A DNA stretch of 64,000 bases from Corynebacterium lowii (GTDB taxonomy: Bacteria; Actinomycetota; Actinomycetes; Mycobacteriales; Mycobacteriaceae): positions 124,001-188,000 of the forward strand of contig NZ_LKEV01000004.1 in assembly GCF_001412085.1 (NCBI RefSeq), in the 5' to 3' direction. Below, one piece after another: positions 19,583 through 27,265 of this stretch. Position 1 is the stretch's first letter. Every line of letters begins with the position of its first letter. The notes below the pieces were generated by a model. The model saw nothing but the letters and a program-made list of their open reading frames with translations, was not told the DNA's origin and ran no database searches. Position numbers and translations under genes: made by a program.

Positions 19583-19609
19583 AATTACGGATACAGTGTA
19601 TCCATAATT
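19583..19609. promoter_or_regulatory. TetR-type operator palindrome
   Basis: Two 13-bp arms, AATTACGGATACA and TGTATCCATAATT, flank a central G. They are complementary at 12 of 13 positions. It lies 49 bp upstream of the monooxygenase start, in the place of a core promoter. The core GGATACA-n-TGTATCC is of the kind bound by TetR-family repressors; the operon encodes one. Confidence 0.8.
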
Positions 19610-19737
19610 GGGGAAAGCGTGCAACACGAGCATGTGAGCAGGGGAAACGAGGAGGGCGTGGGGTGGGGAGGGGGTAGGGAAAGGGATATTTTTTCCATAC
19701 CAAGCCGTGCCGTGAAATAGCCGATAAAATGGGGAGT

Positions 19738-20637
19738 ATGGCTGAGCACATTGAGGACGACCTGCCCGTTATCGACCTGGCAAAAACCGAAGGTTATGTT
19801 GTGGACGATTCCGACGAGGACGATCCGGCGCTGATTCGCCCCGACGGAACCCCCGTGGAGACGTGGCGCGAGAATTACCCCTACGATGAGCGCATTACGC
19901 GCGAGGAGTATGACCACATCAAGCGCTCCCTCCAGATTGAGCTGCTGAAGTGGCAGAACTGGACGAAGGAAACCGGGCAACGCCACATCATCCTTTTTGA
20001 AGGCCGCGACGCGGCGGGTAAGGGTGGCACCATCAAGCGCTTTAACGAGCACCTCAACCCCCGTGGAGCCCGCACCGTGGCTCTAGAAAAGCCCAGCCCC
20101 AGGGAATCGACCTCCTGGTATTTCCAGCGCTACATCCAGCACTTTCCGGCGGCGGGAGAGATCGTGTTCTTTGACCGCTCTTGGTATAACCGCTCCGGTG
20201 TGGAACGGGTGATGGGCTTTTGCACGGAATCGCAGCACGCGGAGTTCCTGCGCGAGGTGCCCATGCTGGAAAACATGCTCCTGGCTTCCGGTATCTCGCT
20301 CACCAAGTTCTGGTTCTCGGTGAGTAAGAAGGAGCAGCGTACCCGCTTTGCTATTCGGCAGGTAGACCCGGTGCGCCAGTGGAAACTCTCTCCGATGGAT
20401 CTGGCCTCCCTGGATAAGTGGGATGATTACACCCGGGCCAAGGAGGAGCAGTTCCGCTACACGGATACCGATGAATCTCCGTGGATCACTATTAAGTCCA
20501 ACGATAAGAAGCGTGCGCGCATCAATGCCATGCGGTATGTGCTGAGCAAGTTTGATTACACGGACAAGGATTATGAGCTGGTGGGGCAGCCCGATCCGAA
20601 GATTGTGCTGAGGGGGCGCGATCAGATCGGAGACTAA
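19738..20637 (+). CDS. ppk2: Polyphosphate kinase 2
   Basis: 299 residues. The PPK2 P-loop is LFEGRDAAGKGGTIKRF (~83-99), a GARTVALEKP segment follows, the Walker B-like motif is FFDRSWYNRSGVERVMGF (~145-162), and the lid Arg residues are in the TRFAIRQVDP region. The family transfers phosphate between polyphosphate and nucleoside diphosphates. An acidic N-terminal extension of ~50 residues is present. ATG 19738 is chosen over ATG 19729 because TAAAAT at 19725-19730 is a good -10, placing transcription initiation at the second ATG (leaderless). Confidence 0.93.
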   Translation: MAEHIEDDLPVIDLAKTEGYVVDDSDEDDPALIRPDGTPVETWRENYPYDERITREEYDHIKRSLQIELLKWQNWTKETGQRHIILFEGRDAAGKGGTIKRFNEHLNPRGARTVALEKPSPRESTSWYFQRYIQHFPAAGEIVFFDRSWYNRSGVERVMGFCTESQHAEFLREVPMLENMLLASGISLTKFWFSVSKKEQRTRFAIRQVDPVRQWKLSPMDLASLDKWDDYTRAKEEQFRYTDTDESPWITIKSNDKKRARINAMRYVLSKFDYTDKDYELVGQPDPKIVLRGRDQIGD

Positions 20638-20659
20638 AATCCGTGCGGCTGGTCAAAGA

Positions 20660-20697
20660 GAGGGCCTTCTGTGATGAGTATGTCACAGAAGGCCCTC
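20660..20697 (+). terminator. Rho-independent terminator after ppk2
   Basis: A perfect 15-bp stem (GAGGGCCTTCTGTGA / TCACAGAAGGCCCTC) with an 8-nt loop, followed by CATCTTTTT. It begins 22 bp after the ppk2 stop codon. Confidence 0.9.
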
Positions 20698-21101
20698 CAT
20701 CTTTTTAGGTAGATGTAGAACATCCGACGTCGTAGATGCTTTTCTCCTGGTGAGAGATTTGTACAGGAAAAATCCGTATTTTAAAGGTCTAAGATTTTTC
20801 CGGGGTTCCTATATGTGACACAAATCATAAAAAGATACCTTCGTCTATCTTTCTTTTGAGAAACTATTGCGGTTCGGGCGCAAAACGGGGACGTATGATG
20901 AGTGTCACCCTGTGGTTTTCATGTCCGAGGGTGTGGGAAACGGGGGTGCGGGACCTGTCGGGCGGTTTTCGGATAGGTTTTGCCTATTTTATATATTGTG
21001 TATTGTATATACTATTAAAGGTTCGGCTGGAATTTAGGGAAAACGCTGTTAGGGTAAGCCTCGAACTGATTGAGGGAATACACAGAAAGGCGTGCATCAT
21101 C
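20698..21101. other. Long AT-rich leader/promoter region of the CAP protein gene
   Basis: About 400 bp without a credible gene and clearly richer in A+T than its surroundings. TGTGA-N6-TCATA at 20814-20829 resembles the GlxR (CRP-type) consensus TGTGA-N6-TCACA with one mismatch. An AT-rich block at 20985-21017 contains several possible -10 hexamers (for example TATACT 21008-21013), giving a leader of roughly 80 nt. AGAAAGG at 21084-21090 is the likely ribosome-binding site. Confidence 0.4.
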
Positions 21102-21542
21102 ATGGCTCGCAATCGTATCGGCGCGAAGGCACTGGCAGCTAGCACGGTGTTGGCTTCCGCTTTCATTGGCGTTTCCGCCCAGGCTGCGCAGGGTACCGAC
21201 TGCACCGATGAACACGTTGTGAGTGTCGTGCGGTTGACCAACGAGGAGCGCACTTCCCGTGGGCTGACCGAGGTGCACTGCGATGACCACCTGGTGAAGG
21301 GCTCTCAGGAATGGGCCGATCACATGCGCAAGACCGGCGAGTTTGAGCACTATGATGGCGGTAACTTCTCCGAGAACATCGCTTGGCGCAGCAACAAGGC
21401 CACCCCGAACCAGATGGTGAAGGATTGGATGGATTCCTCCGGCCACCGAGCCAACATCCTGGATTCCGATGTCTCCATCATGGGTGTGGGCTGGAGCTAC
21501 AGCGAGAAGAACGGCACCTACGCCGTCCAGCGCTTCTGGTAA
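21102..21542 (+). CDS. Secreted CAP/SCP-domain protein
   Basis: 146 residues. The N-terminus has Arg/Lys then a hydrophobic stretch (ALAASTVLASAFIGVSAQA), a signal peptide probably cleaved after AQA near residue 27. The mature part is one CAP (SCP/PR1) domain: VVRLTNEERTSRGL, WADHMRKTGEFEH, NFSENIAW and SGHRANIL provide the expected His, Glu and His of the CAP cavity. Corynebacterial CAP proteins are small secreted proteins of unknown biochemical activity. Longer in-frame starts upstream would place the signal peptide internally and are rejected. It is convergent with the GT87 gene. Confidence 0.88.
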   Translation: MARNRIGAKALAASTVLASAFIGVSAQAAQGTDCTDEHVVSVVRLTNEERTSRGLTEVHCDDHLVKGSQEWADHMRKTGEFEHYDGGNFSENIAWRSNKATPNQMVKDWMDSSGHRANILDSDVSIMGVGWSYSEKNGTYAVQRFW

Positions 21543-21554
21543 GAAGAGAAAACT

Positions 21555-21588
21555 AAGGCCTCCGCGCAAAGCAATGCGCGGAGGCCTT
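21555..21588. terminator. Bidirectional terminator between CAP gene and GT87 gene
   Basis: A perfect 14-bp stem (AAGGCCTCCGCGCA / TGCGCGGAGGCCTT) with a 6-nt loop AAGCAA. Short A-rich and T-rich flanks on both sides suit termination of both convergent genes. Confidence 0.85.
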
Positions 21589-21634
21589 AACTTATGTGTG
21601 CCTGTGGTTTTGAACCAGCTTGCGGGGGTGGGAG

Positions 21635-22834
21635 TTACCTCTGAGTCCGAGCCTTAGCACCCTCTGCCCTGAGAGCGCGTGCTGCCCACCACGCCGCGCT
21701 CACCGTGGCGGCAACGATCAAGATATTGCGGAGGCTGGCGATAATAACCACGCTGAGGTGGGAGGCCAGGAACCCCTCGAAGAATACCGGGTAGACCAGG
21801 CAGGTAAGCCCCGCGGCGCCCAAGAGAAAGGCGGCGCACCAACGCAGGGCTCGGGAAGAATCCAGAGCCAGCATGACGGCCAAGAGTGGCCCCACCCACA
21901 GCAAGTACTGGGGCGAAAAGACCTTGGCGCTCACCAGAATCAAGAGCACCGTGAGCAGCCAGAAGGCGCGGGTGGCGGTGGGGTCATTGCCTCCGGTGAA
22001 GAAGAAACGCCAGAGCGTGATGCCGATGAGTAACAGTGCCGTTGCCCCCACCATGATGGTTGAGGCGAGGAGCCCTATGGAGACACCGGGGCCAAAGACC
22101 TCGTAACTTTGGGATTCCGCGTAGTGGATACTCCACCGATCGGGGTTAAAGGCGCGCAGCCACAGGAAGGGGGTGGCGGCGATGGTCTCCGATTGCAGTC
22201 CGCGCTCATCCTGGTACGTCAGCGGGGAGAGCACCCGCCACCACCCCTGGGTGAGGGCGCTCAACAGGGATAGGGCGATTATGGTGCCGCCGAACCACGC
22301 GAGCCGTATCCAGGTGCCTGCCGAGCGCACATGTCCCACGAGCCCGGAGGCCAGCGCCAGCGGCCAGAGTTTGAGCGCTGTGGCCACGGCGAGGAGGGCG
22401 GAGGCCGCCCGCGGGGAGCGGCCCAACCATAATGCTGCGGCCGCTACGGCGAGGCCCGGCAGAATATCGAGGCGTCGGGTAAAGATGGGGGCCAGGGCCA
22501 GCCCAAAGAGGAGCCAAAAGCCGAAAGCCCACCAGGCGCGGCGGCGCGCGAGGCCGTAGGAGAAAAGGGCATCCAAGCTGAGGATGAAGAGCAGGAGTGC
22601 CACGGCAAAGGCCTGTTTATCCTCACCCACGAGGAAGTGGAGGAAGCGCAGGGGAATGACGGAGGCGTCGGGATACTCGGTGAGCGCGCGCTCACCGGCT
22701 GCCTCCGCAGCGAGGCCGCGAAAATAGTAATCGACGTCCCCGCGCGGCACGGGCTGGTGCACCGCATAGAGCAAGAGTGCCACGCGGGTAACCCACCAGG
22801 CCGTCACCGCGCGGAAAGAAGAGGAGGAAAGCAC
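21635..22834 (-). CDS. Glycosyltransferase family 87 integral membrane protein
   Basis: 399 residues with about 10 hydrophobic helices. The first extracytoplasmic loop contains PRGDVDYYFRGL (~29-40), where the acidic DVDYY pattern corresponds to the catalytic Asp region of GT-C enzymes. The later loop has WRVLSPLTYQDERGLQSE and FSPQYLLWVGPLLAV, which is characteristic of GT87 (DUF2029) polyprenyl-phosphate-mannose-dependent transferases of actinobacteria. Acceptors in this family include phosphatidylinositol mannosides and lipoarabinomannan; which one applies here cannot be told. It lies 29 bp downstream of the marR gene on the same strand. Confidence 0.82.
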   Translation of the reverse strand: MLSSSSFRAVTAWWVTRVALLLYAVHQPVPRGDVDYYFRGLAAEAAGERALTEYPDASVIPLRFLHFLVGEDKQAFAVALLLFILSLDALFSYGLARRRAWWAFGFWLLFGLALAPIFTRRLDILPGLAVAAAALWLGRSPRAASALLAVATALKLWPLALASGLVGHVRSAGTWIRLAWFGGTIIALSLLSALTQGWWRVLSPLTYQDERGLQSETIAATPFLWLRAFNPDRWSIHYAESQSYEVFGPGVSIGLLASTIMVGATALLLIGITLWRFFFTGGNDPTATRAFWLLTVLLILVSAKVFSPQYLLWVGPLLAVMLALDSSRALRWCAAFLLGAAGLTCLVYPVFFEGFLASHLSVVIIASLRNILIVAATVSAAWWAARALRAEGAKARTQR

Positions 22835-22863
22835 GGGGGCGATTCTAGTGGATAGGTCAGCGG

Positions 22864-23319
22864 CTATTCGTCCTCCACCGCGATGATGGATTTGGCGAGC
22901 TTACGCAGGTGCTTGAGCTGCTTGGAGGTGGATTCATCCAGGGCGGCGTCCTCCCCCTGGGCCACGAGATCGGCCATTGCGGTACGGGCTTTACGGCCCT
23001 TTTTGGTGATCGCCACGATCTGGCGGCGGCGGTCCTTGGGGTCGCGCTCGCGGGCGGCCCAGCCCTGATTTTCCAGGGAATCTACCAGGCGAACCATGTC
23101 AGAGGCATCAATCATCAGCATGGAGGAGAGATGAGACTGACTGGCGGCGTCGCCGGAATCTAAGCAGGTGAGCACCCAGTACTCCCGGAGGGTGGCCTGG
23201 GCCTCCCCGAGGCGGCTTTCCACTTCGTCGCGCGTGCGACGCCGCAGCCGCTCTAGCTGAAACGAGGGTGATTCCAGCAACGCCGTGGGGATGGCGGAAT
23301 GGTCTATTTTAGAGGCCAT
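22864..23319 (-). CDS. MarR family transcriptional regulator
   Basis: 151 residues. The winged helix-turn-helix spans about residues 45-110, with SQSHLSSMLMIDASDMVRLVDSLE (recognition region) and the wing signature ERDPKDRRRQIVAITKKGRK. N- and C-terminal helices form the dimer interface. Regulated genes are unknown; it may control itself and the downstream GT87 gene. It starts 42 bp from the end of the rhodanese gene. Confidence 0.9.
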   Translation of the reverse strand: MASKIDHSAIPTALLESPSFQLERLRRRTRDEVESRLGEAQATLREYWVLTCLDSGDAASQSHLSSMLMIDASDMVRLVDSLENQGWAARERDPKDRRRQIVAITKKGRKARTAMADLVAQGEDAALDESTSKQLKHLRKLAKSIIAVEDE

Positions 23320-23361
23320 ATCCCCATCATACGCAGCCTTCTGCGCGGCGAAATGATGGGA

Positions 23362-23658
23362 TCATTCCACCATAGGAAGGGCCTGCTCACGCCAGGCTTC
23401 CGTGCCGCCCTCCACGTTGATAACGTGCTCGCCGCCGCGGGCCTGTTCCAAATACTCGCCGCACTCGCGGGAGCGGCCGCCGAGCTTGCAGATGAGGTAC
23501 ACATCGCGCTCGGTGTCAATCTCCCCGATGCGTCCCACGAACTCGGACATGGGGATATTAACCGCGCCACGCGCGTGGCCCGCGGCGAACTCGTCGGGCT
23601 CGCGGACGTCGATAAGCTGGGCGTCGGCGGGCACCTCGGTGACGTTGACGGAACGCAT
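23362..23658 (-). CDS. Single-domain rhodanese-like sulfurtransferase
   Basis: 98 residues. The rhodanese signature DVREPDEFAAGHARGAVNIP lies near residues 17-36, and the active-site loop CKLGGRS (Cys at ~57) matches the C-x-x-G-x-R pattern of active sulfurtransferases. It is a GlpE/PspE-like single domain with no signal peptide. It starts 2 bp after the ppa stop, so it is translated from the same message. Confidence 0.9.
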   Translation of the reverse strand: MRSVNVTEVPADAQLIDVREPDEFAAGHARGAVNIPMSEFVGRIGEIDTERDVYLICKLGGRSRECGEYLEQARGGEHVINVEGGTEAWREQALPMVE

Positions 23659-23660
23659 GA

Positions 23661-24137
23661 TTACTTCCCCGCGCGCTCGATGGCCTCGGCCAGGATCTTC
23701 TCGGCCTCGTCCTTGCCGGCCCAGCCGGAACCCTGGACCTCCTTGCCGGGCTCCAAATCCTTGTAGTGCTCGAAGAAGTGGGCGATCTCGTCCTTGGTGA
23801 AGTCGGAGATGTCGGTGATGTCCTGGAAGGCGTCGTAGCGCACGTCGTCGATCACGCAGAGCAGCTTGTCATCGCCGCCGGCCTCGTCGGTCATCTTGAA
23901 TACGCCCACGGGACGGGCCTTGACGATCACGCCGGGGAACACGGACTCGGGCAGGATCACCAGGGCGTCCAAGGGGTCGCCGTCCTCGCCCAGGGTGCCC
24001 TCGATGAAGCCGTAATCGGCGGGGTAGGCCATCGGCGTGAACAGGTAGCGGTCAAGGTAAACCTTGCCGCTTTCATGGTCCACCTCGTACTTGTTGCGGG
24101 ACCCCTTGGGGATTTCGATGGTCACTTCCACGGACAT
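23661..24137 (-). CDS. ppa: Inorganic pyrophosphatase (family I)
   Basis: 158 residues. Hydrolyses PPi to two phosphates in the cytoplasm. The family I signature [10 protein letters not shown] near residues 50-59 contains the metal-binding Asp residues, preceded by [13 protein letters not shown]. Further conserved features are [21 protein letters not shown] and the C-terminal [13 protein letters not shown]. It is divergent from the dac gene as in other actinobacteria, with 87 bp between starts. Confidence 0.96.
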   Translation of the reverse strand: MSVEVTIEIPKGSRNKYEVDHESGKVYLDRYLFTPMAYPADYGFIEGTLGEDGDPLDALVILPESVFPGVIVKARPVGVFKMTDEAGGDDKLLCVIDDVRYDAFQDITDISDFTKDEIAHFFEHYKDLEPGKEVQGSGWAGKDEAEKILAEAIERAGK

Positions 24138-24224
24138 TGCCTACTCCTTCATCCATGACAAACGGGCGTTGAACTCCACCCATCCTAGCGGGATAGCTAG
24201 GGTGATAAGCGATGGTGATACACG

Positions 24225-25514
24225 ATGAGTAAAAAGGCATGGATAGCTGCGGCCGCTGCCGTAGCTGTAGTGGTGGCGGGCGTAGCCGGAACGGGAGTGG
24301 CTTACCAGGATAAGTATTCCTCCCTCAGCCACGCCCCGGCACTAACTATCGACGCCCCCGCGCCGCTGCTGGAACCCGCCGCGGCTTCCGGCCCCGTGGA
24401 CAATACCGCCCTGGGCGCGCGGCTGGCCTCCCTCACGGAGGAACAGAGCAAGGCGCTGGCGGACTTCGGCGCCCAGGTGACCGACGCCGTGACGGGGGAG
24501 AAGGTGTGGAGCCATAACGCCACCACGGCCCTGCGCCCGGCCTCCTCCACCAAGGTGCTCACCGCCGCCGCGGCGATCGCGGCGCTGGGCCACGACGATC
24601 GCATCACCACCGCCGTGGTGCGCGGGGAATTGCCCGGCACGGTGGTCATCAAGGCCGCCGGGGATGTGTGGCTTACCCCCGAGCGCATGGATGACCTCGC
24701 CGCGCAGATCAAGCAAGCCATGCCGGAGGTCAGTGGGGTATTCATCGATACCTCTGCGTGGTCGGGGGAGGCGATCTTGGAGGGCTGGAATCCCGAGGAT
24801 GTCGATGCCGGATTCGTGGCCCCGCTAGAGCCCGCCATGATCTATGGCGCGCGCCTGGGGGCCACCACGGGCGATGTTCCCCGCAGCCACACCCCGGCCC
24901 TGGACGTGGCCCAGGCCCTCGCGCAACGCCTGGGAGTGAGCACGGTGGGCCAGGCAGAGGCTCCCGCCAAGGAGGAGAAGGTGGCGGAGGTTAGCTCCCC
25001 CACGCTGGTAGAGCGCATCGCAGCGATGATGGAGGATTCCGATAACGTCATGGCCGAGGCCATCGGGCGCGAGGTGGCCCTGCACCGCGGCTACAAGGCC
25101 GACGCCGCCGGTGCCACCCAGGCCACGCTGGCGACCTTGAAAGAGCAGGGGCTTAATACCGCCGGGGTGGAGATTTTTGATAACTCCGGGCTCTCGGTGA
25201 AAAACCGCATTACTCCGGCCCTGCTCGACGCGATTTTGCACGAGGCCGCCGCCGAACCCCTCCTGCGCCCCATCGTGGCCTCTCTCCCCGTGGCGGGAGG
25301 CACCGGCACCCTGGCCGAGCGCTATGGCGATCTCCCCGGCCGTGGCTGGGTGCGGGCCAAGACCGGAACGCTGGATGAGACCTCCGCGCTCGCCGGGGTG
25401 GTCACCGCCACCAGCGGGCGGGTGTACTCCTTTGCCATGATCTCTAACGGCTCGGATGTGCTGGAAGCCCGCCGCGCGATGGACACCCTGGCGTCTGCGA
25501 TCAGAGAGAACTAG
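24225..25514 (+). CDS. dac: D-alanyl-D-alanine carboxypeptidase/endopeptidase, PBP4 family
   Basis: 429 residues. An N-terminal Lys-then-hydrophobic segment (AWIAAAAAVAVVVAGVAG) is a signal peptide or membrane anchor. Active-site motifs of the DacB (S13) family are complete: SSTK with the nucleophilic Ser at 107, SDN near 271-273 and KTGT near 378-381. It trims or cleaves peptidoglycan peptides outside the membrane. The region between motifs 1 and 2 is shorter than in the E. coli enzyme, as is usual for actinobacterial members. It begins the dac-tilS-hpt group. Confidence 0.92.
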   Translation: MSKKAWIAAAAAVAVVVAGVAGTGVAYQDKYSSLSHAPALTIDAPAPLLEPAAASGPVDNTALGARLASLTEEQSKALADFGAQVTDAVTGEKVWSHNATTALRPASSTKVLTAAAAIAALGHDDRITTAVVRGELPGTVVIKAAGDVWLTPERMDDLAAQIKQAMPEVSGVFIDTSAWSGEAILEGWNPEDVDAGFVAPLEPAMIYGARLGATTGDVPRSHTPALDVAQALAQRLGVSTVGQAEAPAKEEKVAEVSSPTLVERIAAMMEDSDNVMAEAIGREVALHRGYKADAAGATQATLATLKEQGLNTAGVEIFDNSGLSVKNRITPALLDAILHEAAAEPLLRPIVASLPVAGGTGTLAERYGDLPGRGWVRAKTGTLDETSALAGVVTATSGRVYSFAMISNGSDVLEARRAMDTLASAIREN

Positions 25515-25517
25515 AGC

Positions 25518-26507
25518 GTGGCCCCTCGCCTCGGCGCCTTCGACGTCCCCCACGACCCCCCGCACTTTCTGGTGCTGCGCCGGGCGCTGCGCCGCCACAT
25601 TGCCGCACACCTGCGGCCCGGCGAGCAGGTGGTGGTGGGACTTTCCGGGGGAGCGGATTCCACCGCGCTGCTGCTGGCCTGCCTGATGGAGGGGCTGCGC
25701 GTGCACGCCGTGGTGGTGGACCACGGGTTGCAGCAGGGTTCGGCCGCCGTGGCGGGGGCCGCCGCCGATACCGCGCTGCGCCTGGGGGCCACGTGCTCGG
25801 TGTTGCGGGTGCAGGTCACGGGTGCTGGGGGCATGGAGGCCGCCGCCCGCGAGGCCCGCTATCGAGCGCTTGCCGACGCCGCTGGTGCTGCTGCTGGCGG
25901 TGCCGGGGCTGCCCAGCCCCGCCCCATCCTGGTGGGGCATACCTGCGAGGACCAGGCGGAAACCTACCTGCTGGGAGCCCTGCGCGGGAATCCCGCGGGA
26001 ATGGAACCCGTGACGGGAAACATTCATCGGCCCCTGCTGCGGGTACGCAGGCGCGATACCCAACTTGCCTGCCGGGAATGGGGAATCACCCCCTGGCAGG
26101 ACCCCCACAACGAGGATTCAGCCTTCCGCCGGGTGGCGGTGCGCCGCGAGGTTATTCCCGGCCTCGCCACGGCTACCGGCATCGACGACCCCGTTCCCGC
26201 CCTGGCCCAGGCGGCAGCGAGGGCGGCGGCGGATAATGCCGCCTTGGAGGAGTGGGCGCGCCGGGTTCACACGGATTCGGCGGTGGACCTCGCGGGCCTT
26301 CCCGCCGCCGTGCGGGGACGGATATTGGCCCGCATGGTCCACGAGGCCGGGGGGCGGGCCACCGGGGCGTCTATAAGCACCCTGGACGCCCTGGTGACGG
26401 ATTGGCACGGTCAGGGGCCGGTGGCGGTGGGGGCGGGGTTGGTTGTGACACGCGCTAATGGCAAACTTACGGTGACAAGGGAGAAAGGGGTGCGCGATGC
26501 ACGATAA
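25518..26507 (+). CDS. tilS: tRNA(Ile)-lysidine synthetase
   Basis: 329 residues. The PP-loop is [16 protein letters not shown] (SGGADS ~44-49). The conserved [14 protein letters not shown] motif follows near 140. TilS converts the CAU anticodon of a tRNA-Ile to lysidine-AU, so it is essential. A Gly/Ala-rich insertion ([14 protein letters not shown]) lies just before the GHT motif. The C-terminal domain is short, as in other actinobacteria. The GTG start is 3 bp after the dac stop, and the 3' end overlaps hpt by 11 bp. Confidence 0.93.
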   Translation: MAPRLGAFDVPHDPPHFLVLRRALRRHIAAHLRPGEQVVVGLSGGADSTALLLACLMEGLRVHAVVVDHGLQQGSAAVAGAAADTALRLGATCSVLRVQVTGAGGMEAAAREARYRALADAAGAAAGGAGAAQPRPILVGHTCEDQAETYLLGALRGNPAGMEPVTGNIHRPLLRVRRRDTQLACREWGITPWQDPHNEDSAFRRVAVRREVIPGLATATGIDDPVPALAQAAARAAADNAALEEWARRVHTDSAVDLAGLPAAVRGRILARMVHEAGGRATGASISTLDALVTDWHGQGPVAVGAGLVVTRANGKLTVTREKGVRDAR

Positions 26508-27087
26508 AGAGGATTTCAACGTTCCGGACGGGCCTTATGGCTCCGATGTGGCCTCCGTGTTGGTGACGGAGGAGGAATTACAGGCCCGGATTCAGGAGAT
26601 GGCGGATATGGTCTCCGAGCGTTACCAGGACGAGGAAGAGGACCTGCTGCTGGTGGGAGTGCTCAAGGGGGCGGTGTTCTTTATGACGGACTTTGCCCGC
26701 CGCCTGAGTATCCCCGCGCAAATGGAGTTCATGGCCGTTTCCTCTTACGGAAACTCCACCACCTCCTCCGGGGTGGTGCGGATTCTCAAAGATCTGGACC
26801 GCGATATTTCCGGGCGCAACGTGCTCATCGTGGAGGACATTATTGATTCCGGTCTCACGCTTTCCTGGCTCATGCGCAACCTCAAGCACCGCAACCCGAA
26901 GTCCCTGGAAGTGGTCACGCTGCTGCGCAAGCCCGAGGTGCAAACCGCCAAGGTAGACCTGCTGGACGTGGGCTTTGACCTGCCCAATAAGTTCCTCATC
27001 GGCTACGGGCTGGATTATGCGGAGCGCTACCGCGACCTCCCCTACGTGGGAATCCTCAACCCGGACGTGTACGCGCACGAAAAATAG
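26497..27087 (+). CDS. hpt: Hypoxanthine phosphoribosyltransferase
   Basis: 196 residues. The PRPP-binding motif is [17 protein letters not shown] (~107-123), the flexible-loop [15 protein letters not shown] is upstream, and the purine-contact region is [21 protein letters not shown]. It salvages hypoxanthine (and guanine) to the monophosphates using PRPP. It overlaps tilS by 11 bp. The first ~20 residues are a non-conserved extension. Confidence 0.95.
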   Translation: MHDKEDFNVPDGPYGSDVASVLVTEEELQARIQEMADMVSERYQDEEEDLLLVGVLKGAVFFMTDFARRLSIPAQMEFMAVSSYGNSTTSSGVVRILKDLDRDISGRNVLIVEDIIDSGLTLSWLMRNLKHRNPKSLEVVTLLRKPEVQTAKVDLLDVGFDLPNKFLIGYGLDYAERYRDLPYVGILNPDVYAHEK

Positions 27088-27153
27088 GGCCAAAGTAGGG
27101 CCTCGGTGCTCTCGGGGCGGGCTCGCTCAGGGAACGAAAAGGCCGCGCCCCAC

Positions 27154-27183
27154 GTTATGTGGCAAGAAGTTATGTGACAAGAA
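27154..27183. repeat. Perfectly abutting 15-bp tandem repeat in the ftsH upstream region
   Basis: GTTATGTGGCAAGAA (27154-27168) is followed at once by GTTATGTGACAAGAA (27169-27183), with one mismatch. It sits about 83-112 bp before the ftsH start in an otherwise GC-rich intergenic region. The position fits an upstream activator or repressor site. No known regulator consensus was recognised. Confidence 0.6.
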
Positions 27184-27265
27184 CGTGCTTATGGGGCGTC
27201 ACCCCAGGAAGATCGAGAAAGGGTTTGAGCTAGGTGCCCGCAGTTATGGTGCCTAGCCTGCACAT

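Noticed and set aside
21047..21066. Possible DtxR iron box before the CAP gene (TTAGGGTAAGCCT)
   Set aside because: The first half resembles the consensus, but the second half is out of register and most palindromic positions fail.
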